DNA of 23,771 nt from Acidobacteria bacterium CG_4_9_14_3_um_filter_49_7 (GCA_002789615.1 PFTO01000178.1:1-23771), one strand, 5' to 3'. Shown: positions 1-8,710, counted from the stretch's first letter. The notes: a model not told the origin generated them from the sequence alone. Numbers and translations: made by a program.

Positions 1-610
1 CACGCTCCTTCTGGTAAGGTTTGAACATGTAATGCCAGCTTGTGAATCCAACAGCCGCTATCAGAATGAACAGGATTACATACACACGGGGTTTCATTCC
101 CAACAGAAAAACTCCACCGGCCCCCATAATCAGAATAGTGGACGCAGTACCAAAATCCGGCTGCAACAGAATCAGGAGCACCGGAATTGTCACAACGACA
201 GCACTCTTGAAAATTGCCAGAAAATCAAGATGGGACGTTTTGTCTCCCTTGGACAACCAGGCAAGCATAAGCAAAACTGACAGTTTCAGCGGTTCCGCTG
301 GTTGAAGGCGGAAAGCTCCAAGGTCCAGCCAGGACCGGGAACCGTGGATTGAGGATCCAAATACCAGAACAAGGAGCAAAAGGCACATGGCAAATCCGTA
401 AAATAGCGGAGCAAATTCTATCCACACGCGATAGTTAACCGCAAATGCAATTGTTCCCAATGCCAGTCCAGCGCAAATCCAGACAAGTTGCCGGGATATC
501 AGGGTCTCTCCTCCTTTTACGGTAACCGCAGCACTACTCAGAGTAATCATACCCAGAACCAGCGTCAGGACAAGTGCAAGAAACAACGGAACATCAAAGC
601 GGCCCTTCAT
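1..610 (-). CDS. rodA: RodA, SEDS-family peptidoglycan glycosyltransferase (partial, C-terminus off the left edge)
   Basis: RodA polymerises lipid II into glycan strands in the inner membrane, working with the transpeptidase PBP2 during side-wall growth. I translated 203 codons from the ATG at 610. They give a polytopic membrane protein beginning MKGRFDVPLFLAL, with hydrophobic stretches near residues 9-29, 42-58, 68-85, 111-119, 136-149, 158-171 and 176-190. SEDS signatures are visible: GSRSWLDLG (about 90-98), QPAE (103-106) and QPDFGT (150-155), and the last visible residues KPYQKER are also typical. The family is usually about 370-420 residues, so roughly half is missing, including the region expected to hold the conserved catalytic Asp. 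The start overlaps the stop of the upstream PBP2 gene as ATGA, implying translational coupling. FtsW or SpoVE are alternatives within SEDS, but the mreCD-PBP2 context argues for RodA. Confidence 0.95.
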   Translation of the reverse strand, partial: MKGRFDVPLFLALVLTLVLGMITLSSAAVTVKGGETLISRQLVWICAGLALGTIAFAVNYRVWIEFAPLFYGFAMCLLLLVLVFGSSIHGSRSWLDLGAFRLQPAEPLKLSVLLMLAWLSKGDKTSHLDFLAIFKSAVVVTIPVLLILLQPDFGTASTILIMGAGGVFLLGMKPRVYVILFILIAAVGFTSWHYMFKPYQKER

Positions 611-2337
611 TTGAACATCTCCCTGTTATCCCGAAAAAACTCAATAATTTTTGAAGCGATCGGAACTGCGGTGTCTGTACCATGGCCCCCCTTCTCCGCG
701 ATCACGGCAATGGCGATTTCAGGGTCACGGACAGGGGCAAAGCCAACAAACCAGGACAATTCCAGCGCCTTGCGGTCTGCGCCTGACACAGTCTGTGCCG
801 TACCTGTTTTGCCGGCAACAGACAGGCCCAACTGACTCAGGGCCATTCCGGTGCCACCTGTCACCATCATTTGCATCCCCCTCTTGACCGCCCTGAAGTC
901 ACTTGCCGGTAAGTCTACCTTCCCTCGAATCCATTTCTTTCCTTTCTTGTTTATGAGGTGGGGTGTCAACAATGTTCCATTGTTTGCAACACTGGCAGTC
1001 ATGGATGCCGCCTGAACAGGGGTCATCAACAGATATCCCTGACCAATGCAGGTATTCAGTGTGTCTCCGGGAAACCATGGGCGACCGGTTTTTCGCCGCT
1101 TCCATTCAGGAGTTGGGAGTAAACCGGATTTTTCTCCCGGTATGTCAATACCTGTTTTCGCACCGATGCCAAATTCTCTGGCAACAGGCCAAAGTTTGTC
1201 AATGCCGATTTTCAATCCCACATTGTAAAAATATACGTTGCAGGAGTGGGCAATAGCCCCTGTCAGGGACAAACTTCCGTGACCGTCCTCGTTCCAGCAG
1301 AGAAAAGTTCGCCCTCCCACTTCCAGGCCACCTTTACAAGTAAAACGGGTCCGGGATGTCAATCCTGCGTTCAGACCAGCAAGTGCCACCAGTGGTTTGA
1401 AAATAGATCCCGGGGGATAGGTGCCCTGGATTGCACGATTCAGCATGGGTTCACCTTTAGCTATCTTTAATGCCTCCCATTCCTTTTGTCTGAATCGAAA
1501 AGTTAAAATATTCGGATCAAATGTGGGACCTGAAACCATGGAAAATATCCGGCCATCCTGTGGACTCATCACAATGACAGCGCCCTGGTATTTCCCCAGG
1601 TTTTTCATCGCCAGTTGCTGAAGAGGGAAAAGCAGGGATAGGGTCAGATTCCTTCCATGACGGGGTTCGTGGATCAGCTGTGTCCGGATGAAATGATTAC
1701 TGGAATCCACCACAATTCTTCGGGTTCCGTCCTTTCCCCTGAGAATCTCATCATATGCTTTCTCTATTCCCATTTTCCCCACTTTCTGCAAAGTGAACAG
1801 ATTACGTGCTTCTTGTTCTGTCGGTTCACCGATGTATCCCACAGTATGCGCGAATAATCCCCGATATGGATAAAACCTCTGAGGTGCAAGTTCAATAAAA
1901 ACTTCCGGATAATCTTTTTTTCTTGCTTCAAGTGGGGCAATTTCAGAAAAGGAAAGGTTTTCGAGGACAGGTACCGGTTTATAGAGAGGAACCCTTTTGT
2001 ATCGCCTGATTCTGTCTTGTAATTCACCGGGTGAAAGTTCCAGAAATTCTGCTATCGACTTCAAACGATCGGCGCTGAAAGTGCTCCGGTCCAGCATAAT
2101 ATCGTACGCTACTTTGTAATCCGCCAGAACCTTTCCGTCCTTTGAATAAATTCTCCCCCTTCTGGAAGGAATGGTAACTTCCCGAAGGGTATTATCTGCC
2201 GCTGCCTGAAAATACGATGGTCCCAACACCACCTGAAGATACCAATACCGGAAAAAGAGCGTCAAAAACACCCCCATAACAACAATGTAAAAAAACTGAA
2301 TACGACCTCGAAAGACAGGATGGCTTTCACTGAACAT
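607..2337 (-). CDS. mrdA: Penicillin-binding protein 2, elongation-specific transpeptidase
   Basis: PBP2 crosslinks peptidoglycan peptides in the periplasm during elongation and activates RodA. The protein is 576 residues, within the usual PBP2 range. It has one N-terminal membrane anchor (about residues 14-30), then a dimerisation/pedestal region (SRRGRIYSKDG near 58-68) and a transpeptidase domain. The three active-site motifs are intact: SIFK with the acylated Ser311 and Lys314, the SCN triad at 365-367, and KTGT at 510-513. The TYPPGSIFKP context is characteristic of PBP2 rather than the division protein PBP3. The start ATG lies 11 bases inside the end of mreD, and the stop shares bases with the rodA start, so the four genes look co-transcribed and translationally coupled. 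Function is assigned from family motifs; beta-lactam sensitivity is not inferable. Confidence 0.96.
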   Translation of the reverse strand: MFSESHPVFRGRIQFFYIVVMGVFLTLFFRYWYLQVVLGPSYFQAAADNTLREVTIPSRRGRIYSKDGKVLADYKVAYDIMLDRSTFSADRLKSIAEFLELSPGELQDRIRRYKRVPLYKPVPVLENLSFSEIAPLEARKKDYPEVFIELAPQRFYPYRGLFAHTVGYIGEPTEQEARNLFTLQKVGKMGIEKAYDEILRGKDGTRRIVVDSSNHFIRTQLIHEPRHGRNLTLSLLFPLQQLAMKNLGKYQGAVIVMSPQDGRIFSMVSGPTFDPNILTFRFRQKEWEALKIAKGEPMLNRAIQGTYPPGSIFKPLVALAGLNAGLTSRTRFTCKGGLEVGGRTFLCWNEDGHGSLSLTGAIAHSCNVYFYNVGLKIGIDKLWPVAREFGIGAKTGIDIPGEKSGLLPTPEWKRRKTGRPWFPGDTLNTCIGQGYLLMTPVQAASMTASVANNGTLLTPHLINKKGKKWIRGKVDLPASDFRAVKRGMQMMVTGGTGMALSQLGLSVAGKTGTAQTVSGADRKALELSWFVGFAPVRDPEIAIAVIAEKGGHGTDTAVPIASKIIEFFRDNREMFK

Positions 2338-2791
2338 CTATTCTTCCGATAACCAGACATGTGAGAAAAGCTGTGGAAAGGAGAAAAACGATATAACCGT
2401 AGATCGAAACAGGCAGGAGTGCAAAGCCGAGGAGCGAGGAAAGCCACCGGGCCCCCAGTGCAACAAGAAGTGCGTAGGCACCAACAGTCAGACAAGCTGC
2501 AGCGCCCTTCACCACAACTCTCCTGGCAAGCTGGTGCAGGGCAAAGGCCAACACGAGGGCAGACATGGTTTTGATTCCAGTAATCGGGGAAGCCGGATAT
2601 ACCAGTTCCATCATCAGATTGCCAAAAAAAACAAATGCCATAGCACGGCCCACAGTGCTTCTAGTTGAATAGATTCCGGACAGTATCAGGAGAAGGTCTA
2701 CCCTCGCAAAAGGGAGAGGGAAAATATTGATGAGCATTGACTGAAGAAAAATTGCTATGATGACCAATATAACGTCATAACCTACGATCAT
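2327..2791 (-). CDS. mreD: MreD, rod-shape-determining membrane protein
   Basis: MreD is a small integral membrane component of the elongasome that binds MreC and helps regulate PBP2/RodA. The 154-residue product has the usual family length and is almost entirely hydrophobic, with about five predicted helices. Early motifs FPLPFARVDLLL and a short central loop (SPITGIKT) fit the MreD pattern, although the family is poorly conserved in sequence. The identification therefore rests on hydropathy and length together with its position between mreC and PBP2. Its ATG shares bases with the mreC stop (ATGA), and its 3' end overlaps the PBP2 start by 11 bases. I see no separate promoter. Confidence 0.9.
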   Translation of the reverse strand: MIVGYDVILVIIAIFLQSMLINIFPLPFARVDLLLILSGIYSTRSTVGRAMAFVFFGNLMMELVYPASPITGIKTMSALVLAFALHQLARRVVVKGAAACLTVGAYALLVALGARWLSSLLGFALLPVSIYGYIVFLLSTAFLTCLVIGRIDVQ

Positions 2792-3594
2792 TTCCCACTT
2801 CCTTTTTCACCAGTATCCGGCCTGGACACATTGGATCTGAGAACCAGTACGTGCTCCAGATTACTCAGTGGAGCGGAAAAAGCTACTTTGATATTCTGAA
2901 AAAAACTGTCCGTGGGAACAGCGGATATAATTTCTCCGGCTTCGACTCCTGCGGGACAAATGCCATCTCCTCCCGTTGTAATAACCCGTGCACCCTGCTT
3001 CACTGCTTCATTGTTCGGGAAATATCGAATTGAACCAATGCGAATGTCTCCCTCGCCTGAAAGAAGACCGGCGGATGGCGCTCCTTCAATCCGAACTGAA
3101 TAACCGGAAGCCGGATCAGAGAGCAGCTGGACCTGAGACTGGTGAGAAAAAGCCTTCCACACGCGGCCAACCAGTCCGGTTTCACTGATCACAGCCATAT
3201 TCTTTTTTACACCGTCCCGTTCTCCCCGATCAATGAGTACCAGATTCATACCACTGAAGGAGGCGTTACCAATTACACTCGCAGCCAACCCTGGGCGTTC
3301 AAGTTTCCGTTTTAACGCTAACAGGTCCCTTAAGTGACGATTTTCATAGTTCAGACTTCGTTTTAGCAGAAGCCGGGTACGTAAGTTAAATGTTTCTTCC
3401 CTCAATTTTCGATTTTCTTCCTGAGCATGGATGTTATCAATATAGGTTTTGTATGTTTTTTTGACCCACCGAGTCAAGGTAATAGACGCTGTAACAACAG
3501 GAATAGAAACTGCGTTAACTGTTCTTTCAACGTACAGCACACCGATATCGTCTTTTAGTTGGACGGAAACCAACAGGAGATTCAAAAGAAACAA
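2788..3594 (-). CDS. mreC: MreC, periplasmic elongasome scaffold protein (start unresolved)
   Basis: MreC is a bitopic protein that forms periplasmic filaments and activates PBP2/RodA. The product has a short N-terminal hydrophobic segment, a coiled coil (about residues 50-95, with HAQEENRKLREE and ENRHLRDLLALK) and the two-barrel MreC domain with VLIDRGERDGVKKNM and ETGLVGRV. The coordinate given uses the first permitted start, a TTG at 3594, but this cuts the membrane helix short and lacks a ribosome binding site. The open frame continues upstream with EFRVFLVLF, which completes a normal membrane anchor, back to a TAA at about 3690, yet without any ATG, GTG or TTG. A Shine-Dalgarno-like AGGGGG (3627-3632) sits 5 bases before an in-frame ATC at 3621. 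Either initiation is non-canonical or a base is missing near the A5 run at 3601-3605. The 3' end overlaps mreD as ATGA. Confidence 0.9.
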   Translation of the reverse strand: MFLLNLLLVSVQLKDDIGVLYVERTVNAVSIPVVTASITLTRWVKKTYKTYIDNIHAQEENRKLREETFNLRTRLLLKRSLNYENRHLRDLLALKRKLERPGLAASVIGNASFSGMNLVLIDRGERDGVKKNMAVISETGLVGRVWKAFSHQSQVQLLSDPASGYSVRIEGAPSAGLLSGEGDIRIGSIRYFPNNEAVKQGARVITTGGDGICPAGVEAGEIISAVPTDSFFQNIKVAFSAPLSNLEHVLVLRSNVSRPDTGEKGSGK

Positions 3595-3734
3595 AACCAG
3601 AAAAACCCGGAACTCGTGGATAACATCCCCCTGACAAGTACTGATTTTTATTCTACTATACCCTTGGAAGTGCCACGAAACATTTTATAATGAATTGTGA
3701 GAATACTATGATCATATTCAGAAAGGAGGCTCCA
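3595..3734. promoter_or_regulatory. Divergent intergenic region between mreC and sppA
   Basis: This 140-base gap separates the minus-strand mre cluster from the plus-strand protease pair and must hold promoters for both. The plus-strand promoter is clear and listed separately. On the minus strand there are only weak -10-like words (TATAGT and TAGAAT, roughly 3650-3660) without a convincing -35, so the mreC promoter is not located. The AGGGGG at 3627-3632 on the minus strand is the likely ribosome binding site for mreC. Confidence 0.5.
3664..3691 (+). promoter_or_regulatory. Sigma-70-type promoter for sppA
   Basis: A TTGGAA at 3664-3669 and a perfect TATAAT at 3686-3691 are separated by 16 bases, a good match to a housekeeping promoter. 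Transcription would begin near 3698. This places the in-frame ATG at 3690 inside the -10 box, so that codon cannot be the translation start and the downstream TTG at 3735 is favoured. Confidence 0.6.
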
Positions 3735-5408
3735 TTGAAGAAAACAATTCTGATTGTAGCTGTTGTATTGGTATTTTTCGCTTTGCTTGTGGTGCTGGTT
3801 GGCCGTTCCATCGGTTACCTCACCGGCCAGGCAACCGCGCCATCCAAATCAGTCCTTGTGATTTCCATTAACAGGGCATTAACCGAGCAGTCACCGGAGC
3901 TGCCATTTCAGAGGAGCCTGGATTTTCACAATCTGATTGACGCCGTACACAAAGCTGCGAGGGACAGCCATATTGAAGGGGTTCTGGTCGATGGCGACTC
4001 TCTGGCAATGTCAATGGCTCAGAAAGAAGAATTAAGGCAGGCCCTCGCGACAGTTGTAAAGGGGAAGAAACCTGTCACCGTCTATTTTGACGCAATCTCG
4101 ATCGGCAGCTACTATGTCGTCCCAAAAGGAGCAAAGGTAGTGATGCAGGGAACCGAGGGCGGCTATGTCACAATGACCGGATACTATGCGCCCCAGATAT
4201 TCATGCGGGAGCTTCTGCAAGAAAAACTGGGTATCAAAATGAATGTCATTCACATCGGAAAGTATAAGGGAGCAGGAGAGCCTTTCTCCCGGGATTCAAT
4301 GTCCAGCTATCTTCGGGAGGAGTTGTCTTCTTATCTGGATGACGTCTGGAAAAATTTTACAGATTCAATTCCTGCGGCCCGTGGACTCGACAAGGAAAAC
4401 TTCCAGAAAAATCTATACGACGGCAAGTACTTTGCACTTTCCCCACAAGAGGCAAAAAGTGACGGTTTCGTGGATACATTTGGATATAAACTCGATCAGG
4501 AAGATGCGTACTCTGACACCGTGAGAATTGCCCATTACTCACAACGCAACAATCTTCAATCCTCTTCCGGTCGCATTGCCCTGATTGTCGCCGAAGGAGA
4601 AATCCAGATGGGAACAGCAAACCCCAGCCCCTTCGGCGGGAGTTCTGTAATTGCAAGTGACACCATTTGCCGCACCATTCGGCGGGCAGCCGACAATTCA
4701 ATGATCAAAGCAATCGTGTTCCGCATTAACTCTCCAGGCGGCTCCGCCCTTGCCTCTGAGTTGATCTATCAGGAACTCCGGAGGGCTGCAAAGAAAAAAC
4801 CGGTGGTCGCCTCCATCGGCGGCATGGGTGCGTCCGGCGGTTTCTACATTGCCTGTGGATGTGATGAAATTTTTGCTGACAACGCGTCCATTGTCGGTTC
4901 CATCGGCGTCATTTCCATTGTTCCGGAATTTACAAGTCTCATGGATAAGGTCGGGGTGCATATTGATCCTGTTCAGAAAGGGAAGTACTCTGATTTTCTT
5001 TCTCCTTATCAGAAATTAAAACCTGAAGAGGCCAATATTCTGACTGACGAGATGCTGAAAATTTACACCGTCTTTAAGAGCCGGGTCGCAAAATCCCGAA
5101 AAATGGACATGGAAAAAGTCGAGGAGCTGGCCCAGGGCCGTATTTATTCCGGTAGAAAAGGACTTGAACTGGGTCTTGTGGATCGCATTGGCGGACTCAG
5201 GGAAGCACTGAAAGAAGCGGCAAAGCAGGCAAAACTTACTTCCATCCGCTACCGGGTATTCAGCAGCCGGAAAAGTTTCATCGAAATGATCCTGGATCGC
5301 CAGGCAAGCGTCAGCACAAAATGGCAGGAACTGTTGAAATTACCGCCTATGGGTCGTCCCCTTCTCATCACTCCTTCTCTTGCCTGGCAGGAAGAATCGT
5401 CCAAATGA
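3735..5408 (+). CDS. sppA: Signal peptide peptidase SppA, long (67K-type) form
   Basis: SppA is a membrane-bound S49 serine protease that degrades cleaved signal peptides, using a Ser-Lys dyad. I start it at a TTG at 3735 because AGGAGG (3724-3729) lies six bases upstream and the ATG at 3690 lies within the promoter. This gives 557 residues and an N-terminus MKKTILIVAVVLV, a single membrane anchor. Two tandem S49 domains are present. The first carries GKYKGAGEPF (about 175-184), holding the general-base Lys seen in E. coli SppA. The second carries RINSPGGSALASE and GMGASGGFYIA, with the nucleophilic Ser near residue 367. SppA of enterobacteria is about 618 residues, so this is somewhat short but has both halves. 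The stop shares bases with the next gene's ATG (ATGA). Short one-domain SppA is excluded by length. Confidence 0.94.
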   Translation: MKKTILIVAVVLVFFALLVVLVGRSIGYLTGQATAPSKSVLVISINRALTEQSPELPFQRSLDFHNLIDAVHKAARDSHIEGVLVDGDSLAMSMAQKEELRQALATVVKGKKPVTVYFDAISIGSYYVVPKGAKVVMQGTEGGYVTMTGYYAPQIFMRELLQEKLGIKMNVIHIGKYKGAGEPFSRDSMSSYLREELSSYLDDVWKNFTDSIPAARGLDKENFQKNLYDGKYFALSPQEAKSDGFVDTFGYKLDQEDAYSDTVRIAHYSQRNNLQSSSGRIALIVAEGEIQMGTANPSPFGGSSVIASDTICRTIRRAADNSMIKAIVFRINSPGGSALASELIYQELRRAAKKKPVVASIGGMGASGGFYIACGCDEIFADNASIVGSIGVISIVPEFTSLMDKVGVHIDPVQKGKYSDFLSPYQKLKPEEANILTDEMLKIYTVFKSRVAKSRKMDMEKVEELAQGRIYSGRKGLELGLVDRIGGLREALKEAAKQAKLTSIRYRVFSSRKSFIEMILDRQASVSTKWQELLKLPPMGRPLLITPSLAWQEESSK

Positions 5409-7558
5409 AAAGACTGTTTGCCATTTTGTTATTGTCGATTCCGGTATGGGCAGTTCAGCCGGTTGATCCACTCTTCACCCGGACAATGGAAGCCATACAG
5501 ACCCGAAGTCTCTCCCCCTTTTCGATGAAATGGTCGAATCAGGGGTGGCATCTAGCCTATCTGAAACCCGCAGCGGATGCCGAGGTGAACGAACTCTGGG
5601 TATTGGATTTGAAAACAGACAGGGAAGTAAAACTGGCTGGAACAGAACAGAAAGACACTGAATCAGAAGCGGAAAAAGAACTGAAAGAGAGGATGCGAAT
5701 CGGCGGCGGAGGTATCACGTTCTTTTCCTGGTTTCACAATTCTGAAAAGATTCTCTACAAAAACGGTGGAAAGCTATGGCAGGTGGCCATTGCCACGGGG
5801 AAAAAACAGGCTATTCCCGTCAAACTGAGTCCTGTGCTGTTCCCCCTGATTTCACCCGACGATAAAACGATTTCCGTAGTGTCCGACGGTGATATCTATC
5901 TGGTAGATATTGCCACGGGCAAACACAGAAGGCTCACAAAAAGTGCCAAAGACGGCATTTACAACGGAATGGCAGATTTCAACGCCGCAGAAGAATTGGA
6001 TCGATACCAGGGAATGTGGTGGGCTCCGGATAGCCGTTTCCTGTATTTCACCCAAGTCGATGAATCCAGAATGGCAAAATGGGCGCTACCCAGAGACACC
6101 ACATTTGAGCCCAGCTTCGAGTTGCAGCGCTATCCTGTTTCAGGGGGAATAAATCCGGATGTTTCCCTGTATCGCGCCAACTTGAAGACCGGCAGTCTGA
6201 ACCGGTTAGCGGTTCCGCTCAAGGGAAGCTGGTACCTTGCCAGATTCAATTTCATGGGAAATGATCCCGCTGTTCAGATCTTGAGTCGAGACCAGAAAGA
6301 TTTGTATATCTACCAATACAGCAGCCTGAAGCCCATACAGATTTACCATGAACATGATGACTGCTGGCTCAACCTCAACAAGAGTTTTCACTACTTTCCA
6401 CGCCGGAAAGCATTTTTGTGGACCTCTGAAAAATCCGGCATCAACCAGATTTACCTTGAACAGTTGACTGGAAAGGAAATTCCCCTGACCAACAGAAAAC
6501 AGCCGGTTTTGAGCATCTCCGGTGTAAACGGGCAACTGGTTTATTTTATTGAAGCTCGCGCCAATCCCACGGAAAATCAACTCATGCTTCTGAACATGAA
6601 AACCGGGAAAGTTATCCCCCTTGAAGAACAGAAAGGCAGAATTCGAGTCTCCATTTCCAAGGATACCCGCCACTACATCGTTTTTTCCAGTACTCTCAAT
6701 CAACCCACGCTGGCCACCCTTGTATCGCATGACGGCACGCGCCGAATTTTTTATCGGCAAACCATTCCTGAAATAGATGGACTTGCCCAGAATAGTCATA
6801 TCCCATATCAGTTCACGACGTCAGACGGTACCATACTTTATGGTGTCCTGGACCGCCCGAAAATTCTTGTTAAGGGCAAGAAATACCCGATACTTGTCTA
6901 CACCTACGGCGGTCCCCATTCCCAGGTAGCATCAAACAGTTACTCTTCTCGGAATGACCTCTGGCATCGGTATCTCAACACAAAGGGCATCTGCGTGTTT
7001 CGGATGGACAACCGGGGTTCATCGGATCGATCCCGTGCTTTTGAACGGGCGATTTATCACAACATGGGAGGCCTTGAGTTGAAAGATCAGATTGCCGGGC
7101 TGGACGCAATCTGTAAAAAGTTCACTTTTCTCGATCGCTCCAGAGCCGGTATCTGGGGTTGGAGTTACGGCGGGTACATGACCTGTATGGCCATGACTCG
7201 CTTCGCCGGACAGTTTAAGGTGGGCGTGGCCGTGGCACCGGTCACAGACTGGCACATGTACGATTCCGCTTATACGGAACGCTACATGGGGACAGCACAG
7301 GAAAATCCGGATGGATACAGGAACTCCTCCGTTCTCACATGGGCCGGTAAACTGAAGGGGAAGCTGTTGATTATGGCAGGTGTCTCAGATGACAATGTCC
7401 ACTTTCACAATACGGAACTTCTTCTGAACAAATTTGTAGAAACGGATCGTTTCCCTGATCTGATGGTGTATCCGGGAAAGAAACACTCGATTCGGGGACG
7501 CCAGACCCGCAGGTATCTTTTCTGGCGCATTTCCGATTACTTTATCTCTAATTTGTAG
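5405..7558 (+). CDS. Secreted dipeptidyl peptidase IV-type S9 serine peptidase
   Basis: The product is a prolyl-oligopeptidase-superfamily exopeptidase, expected to release N-terminal dipeptides from peptides outside the cytoplasm. I start at the ATG at 5405, which overlaps the sppA stop as ATGA and yields a Sec signal (MKRLFAILLLSIPVWAVQP). The frame is open further upstream, but only inside sppA. The 717 residues comprise a DPP-IV N-terminal beta-propeller (about 30-470) with an AAEELDRYQGMWWAPDS motif, whose paired Glu matches the N-terminus-binding EE of DPP-IV, and an alpha/beta-hydrolase domain. The triad is visible: Ser587 in GWSYGG, Asp662 in SDDNVHFHNT and His694 in GKKHSIRG. The Asp-His spacing of 32 equals that of human DPP4. 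Co-transcription with SppA suggests a role in peptide turnover, which is inference. Confidence 0.92.
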   Translation: MKRLFAILLLSIPVWAVQPVDPLFTRTMEAIQTRSLSPFSMKWSNQGWHLAYLKPAADAEVNELWVLDLKTDREVKLAGTEQKDTESEAEKELKERMRIGGGGITFFSWFHNSEKILYKNGGKLWQVAIATGKKQAIPVKLSPVLFPLISPDDKTISVVSDGDIYLVDIATGKHRRLTKSAKDGIYNGMADFNAAEELDRYQGMWWAPDSRFLYFTQVDESRMAKWALPRDTTFEPSFELQRYPVSGGINPDVSLYRANLKTGSLNRLAVPLKGSWYLARFNFMGNDPAVQILSRDQKDLYIYQYSSLKPIQIYHEHDDCWLNLNKSFHYFPRRKAFLWTSEKSGINQIYLEQLTGKEIPLTNRKQPVLSISGVNGQLVYFIEARANPTENQLMLLNMKTGKVIPLEEQKGRIRVSISKDTRHYIVFSSTLNQPTLATLVSHDGTRRIFYRQTIPEIDGLAQNSHIPYQFTTSDGTILYGVLDRPKILVKGKKYPILVYTYGGPHSQVASNSYSSRNDLWHRYLNTKGICVFRMDNRGSSDRSRAFERAIYHNMGGLELKDQIAGLDAICKKFTFLDRSRAGIWGWSYGGYMTCMAMTRFAGQFKVGVAVAPVTDWHMYDSAYTERYMGTAQENPDGYRNSSVLTWAGKLKGKLLIMAGVSDDNVHFHNTELLLNKFVETDRFPDLMVYPGKKHSIRGRQTRRYLFWRISDYFISNL

Positions 7559-7580
7559 ATCCTTTCTTGTGAATGGAATG

Positions 7581-7614
7581 AAAAGAGCCGGGCTTTTCTG
7601 CCCGGCTCTTTTTT
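7581..7614. terminator. Rho-independent terminator, probably bidirectional
   Basis: GAGCCGGGC (7585-7593) pairs perfectly with GCCCGGCTC (7600-7608) around a six-base loop. It is preceded by AAAA and followed by six T on the plus strand. It lies 26 bases after the S9 peptidase stop, and from the other side just after mreB. The A and T flanks extend the stem and supply a U-tract in either direction, so it can end both convergent units. Confidence 0.9.
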
Positions 7615-7669
7615 GCCTTTCCAAGCCACCAAATACATATCACAGGCCGCGATGCGGCATCACCCATTT

Positions 7670-8710
7670 TCAGCTTGTCAGAGAAATCTTTCTGAGTAAA
7701 TTGATATTGGTAAGCATAGCGCCGGTACCCAGCACCACACAGGTTAACGGATCTTCTGCCAACGATACCGGCAACCCGGTTTCTTCCCGAAGTCTCTTGT
7801 CAAGATTACGGAGGAGCGCGCCGCCGCCAGCCAGAATGATGCCTCTGTCCACAATGTCTGCCGAAAGAGCAGGAGGCGTCTTTTCCAGGGTTATCTTGAT
7901 TGTCTCCACAATACTGTCCACGGCAGGTGTTAACGCTTCCCGAATCTCTGAATCAGTAAGCGTCAGCCCTTTGGGGAGACCTGTTTCAAGGTCGCGTCCC
8001 TTTATCTCCATTTCCAGTTGCTTGTCCAGCGCATAGGCGGAACCGATATTTATTTTCACGTCTTCTGCCGTTCTCTCTCCAATCAGCAGGCGATATTGTT
8101 TCTTAATGTATCGGATAATTGACTGATCCATCTCATTCCCGGCGACTCGAAGCGACTTGCAGAACACGATACCGGCCAGCGAAATCACAGCAACGTCAGT
8201 GGTGCCGCCGCCGATGTCCACAATCATGTTTCCGGTTGGTTCTGTGATTGGTAGACCGGCACCGATGGCTGCCACCATTGCCTGCTCTACCAGATAAACC
8301 TCTGATGCTCCGGCCTTCAAGGCAGAATCCCGAACCGCACGACGCTCCACCTGAGTAATTTCGGAAGGCACAGAAATAATAATCCGGGGTCGTACCGCGA
8401 CCCTTCGGTTATGTGCTTTCTTAATGAAGTAATCCAACATCCGCTCTGTGACTTCAAAATCAGCAATAACTCCCTCTTTCATCGGCTGAATTGCCACAAT
8501 GTTGGAAGGTGTCTTTCCCAGCATTTCTTTTGCTTCTGTCCCTACAGCTTCCACGCGGTTGTTTTTGATATTAATAGCAACAATGGAAGGTTCACACACA
8601 ACAATTCCTTTGTTGCGGATAAATATAAGGGTATTGGCTGTCCCCAGATCAATCGCTAGATCACTTGAAAAAATCGATAACCACGAGAGCGGATTCATCA
8701 CACCCATCAT
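7670..8710 (-). CDS. mreB: MreB, bacterial actin, rod-shape determinant
   Basis: MreB polymerises on the inner face of the membrane with ATP and orients the elongasome. The 346-residue product has the actin-fold phosphate loops: DLAIDLGTANTLIF near the N-terminus, DIGGGTTDVAVIS mid-protein and LAGGGALLRNLD near the C-terminus. Length and motifs are standard. Two ATGs lie in tandem at 8710 and 8707. The AGGAG upstream is three bases from the first and six from the second, so the second may be the real start, which would change the protein by one residue. Unlike the common mreB-mreC-mreD arrangement, this gene is 4 kb from mreC with a protease pair in between. It lies downstream of a GGDEF gene on the same strand, with its own candidate promoter. 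Confidence 0.96.
   Translation of the reverse strand: MMGVMNPLSWLSIFSSDLAIDLGTANTLIFIRNKGIVVCEPSIVAINIKNNRVEAVGTEAKEMLGKTPSNIVAIQPMKEGVIADFEVTERMLDYFIKKAHNRRVAVRPRIIISVPSEITQVERRAVRDSALKAGASEVYLVEQAMVAAIGAGLPITEPTGNMIVDIGGGTTDVAVISLAGIVFCKSLRVAGNEMDQSIIRYIKKQYRLLIGERTAEDVKINIGSAYALDKQLEMEIKGRDLETGLPKGLTLTDSEIREALTPAVDSIVETIKITLEKTPPALSADIVDRGIILAGGGALLRNLDKRLREETGLPVSLAEDPLTCVVLGTGAMLTNINLLRKISLTS

Noticed and set aside
3690..3734. ATG at 3690 (or 3708) as the sppA start
   Set aside because: The first lies in the TATAAT box of the promoter; neither has a ribosome binding site, whereas the TTG at 3735 follows AGGAGG at ideal spacing and gives a clean signal-anchor sequence.
5321..5404. Longer form of the S9 peptidase starting inside sppA
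   Set aside because: The ATG at 5405 gives a proper Sec signal at the N-terminus and an ATGA overlap; the extra 28 residues would bury the signal peptide.
6206..6799. 197-codon minus-strand frame inside the S9 peptidase
   Set aside because: It is antisense within the beta-propeller coding region, has no domain, and has no ribosome binding site or neighbours that support it.
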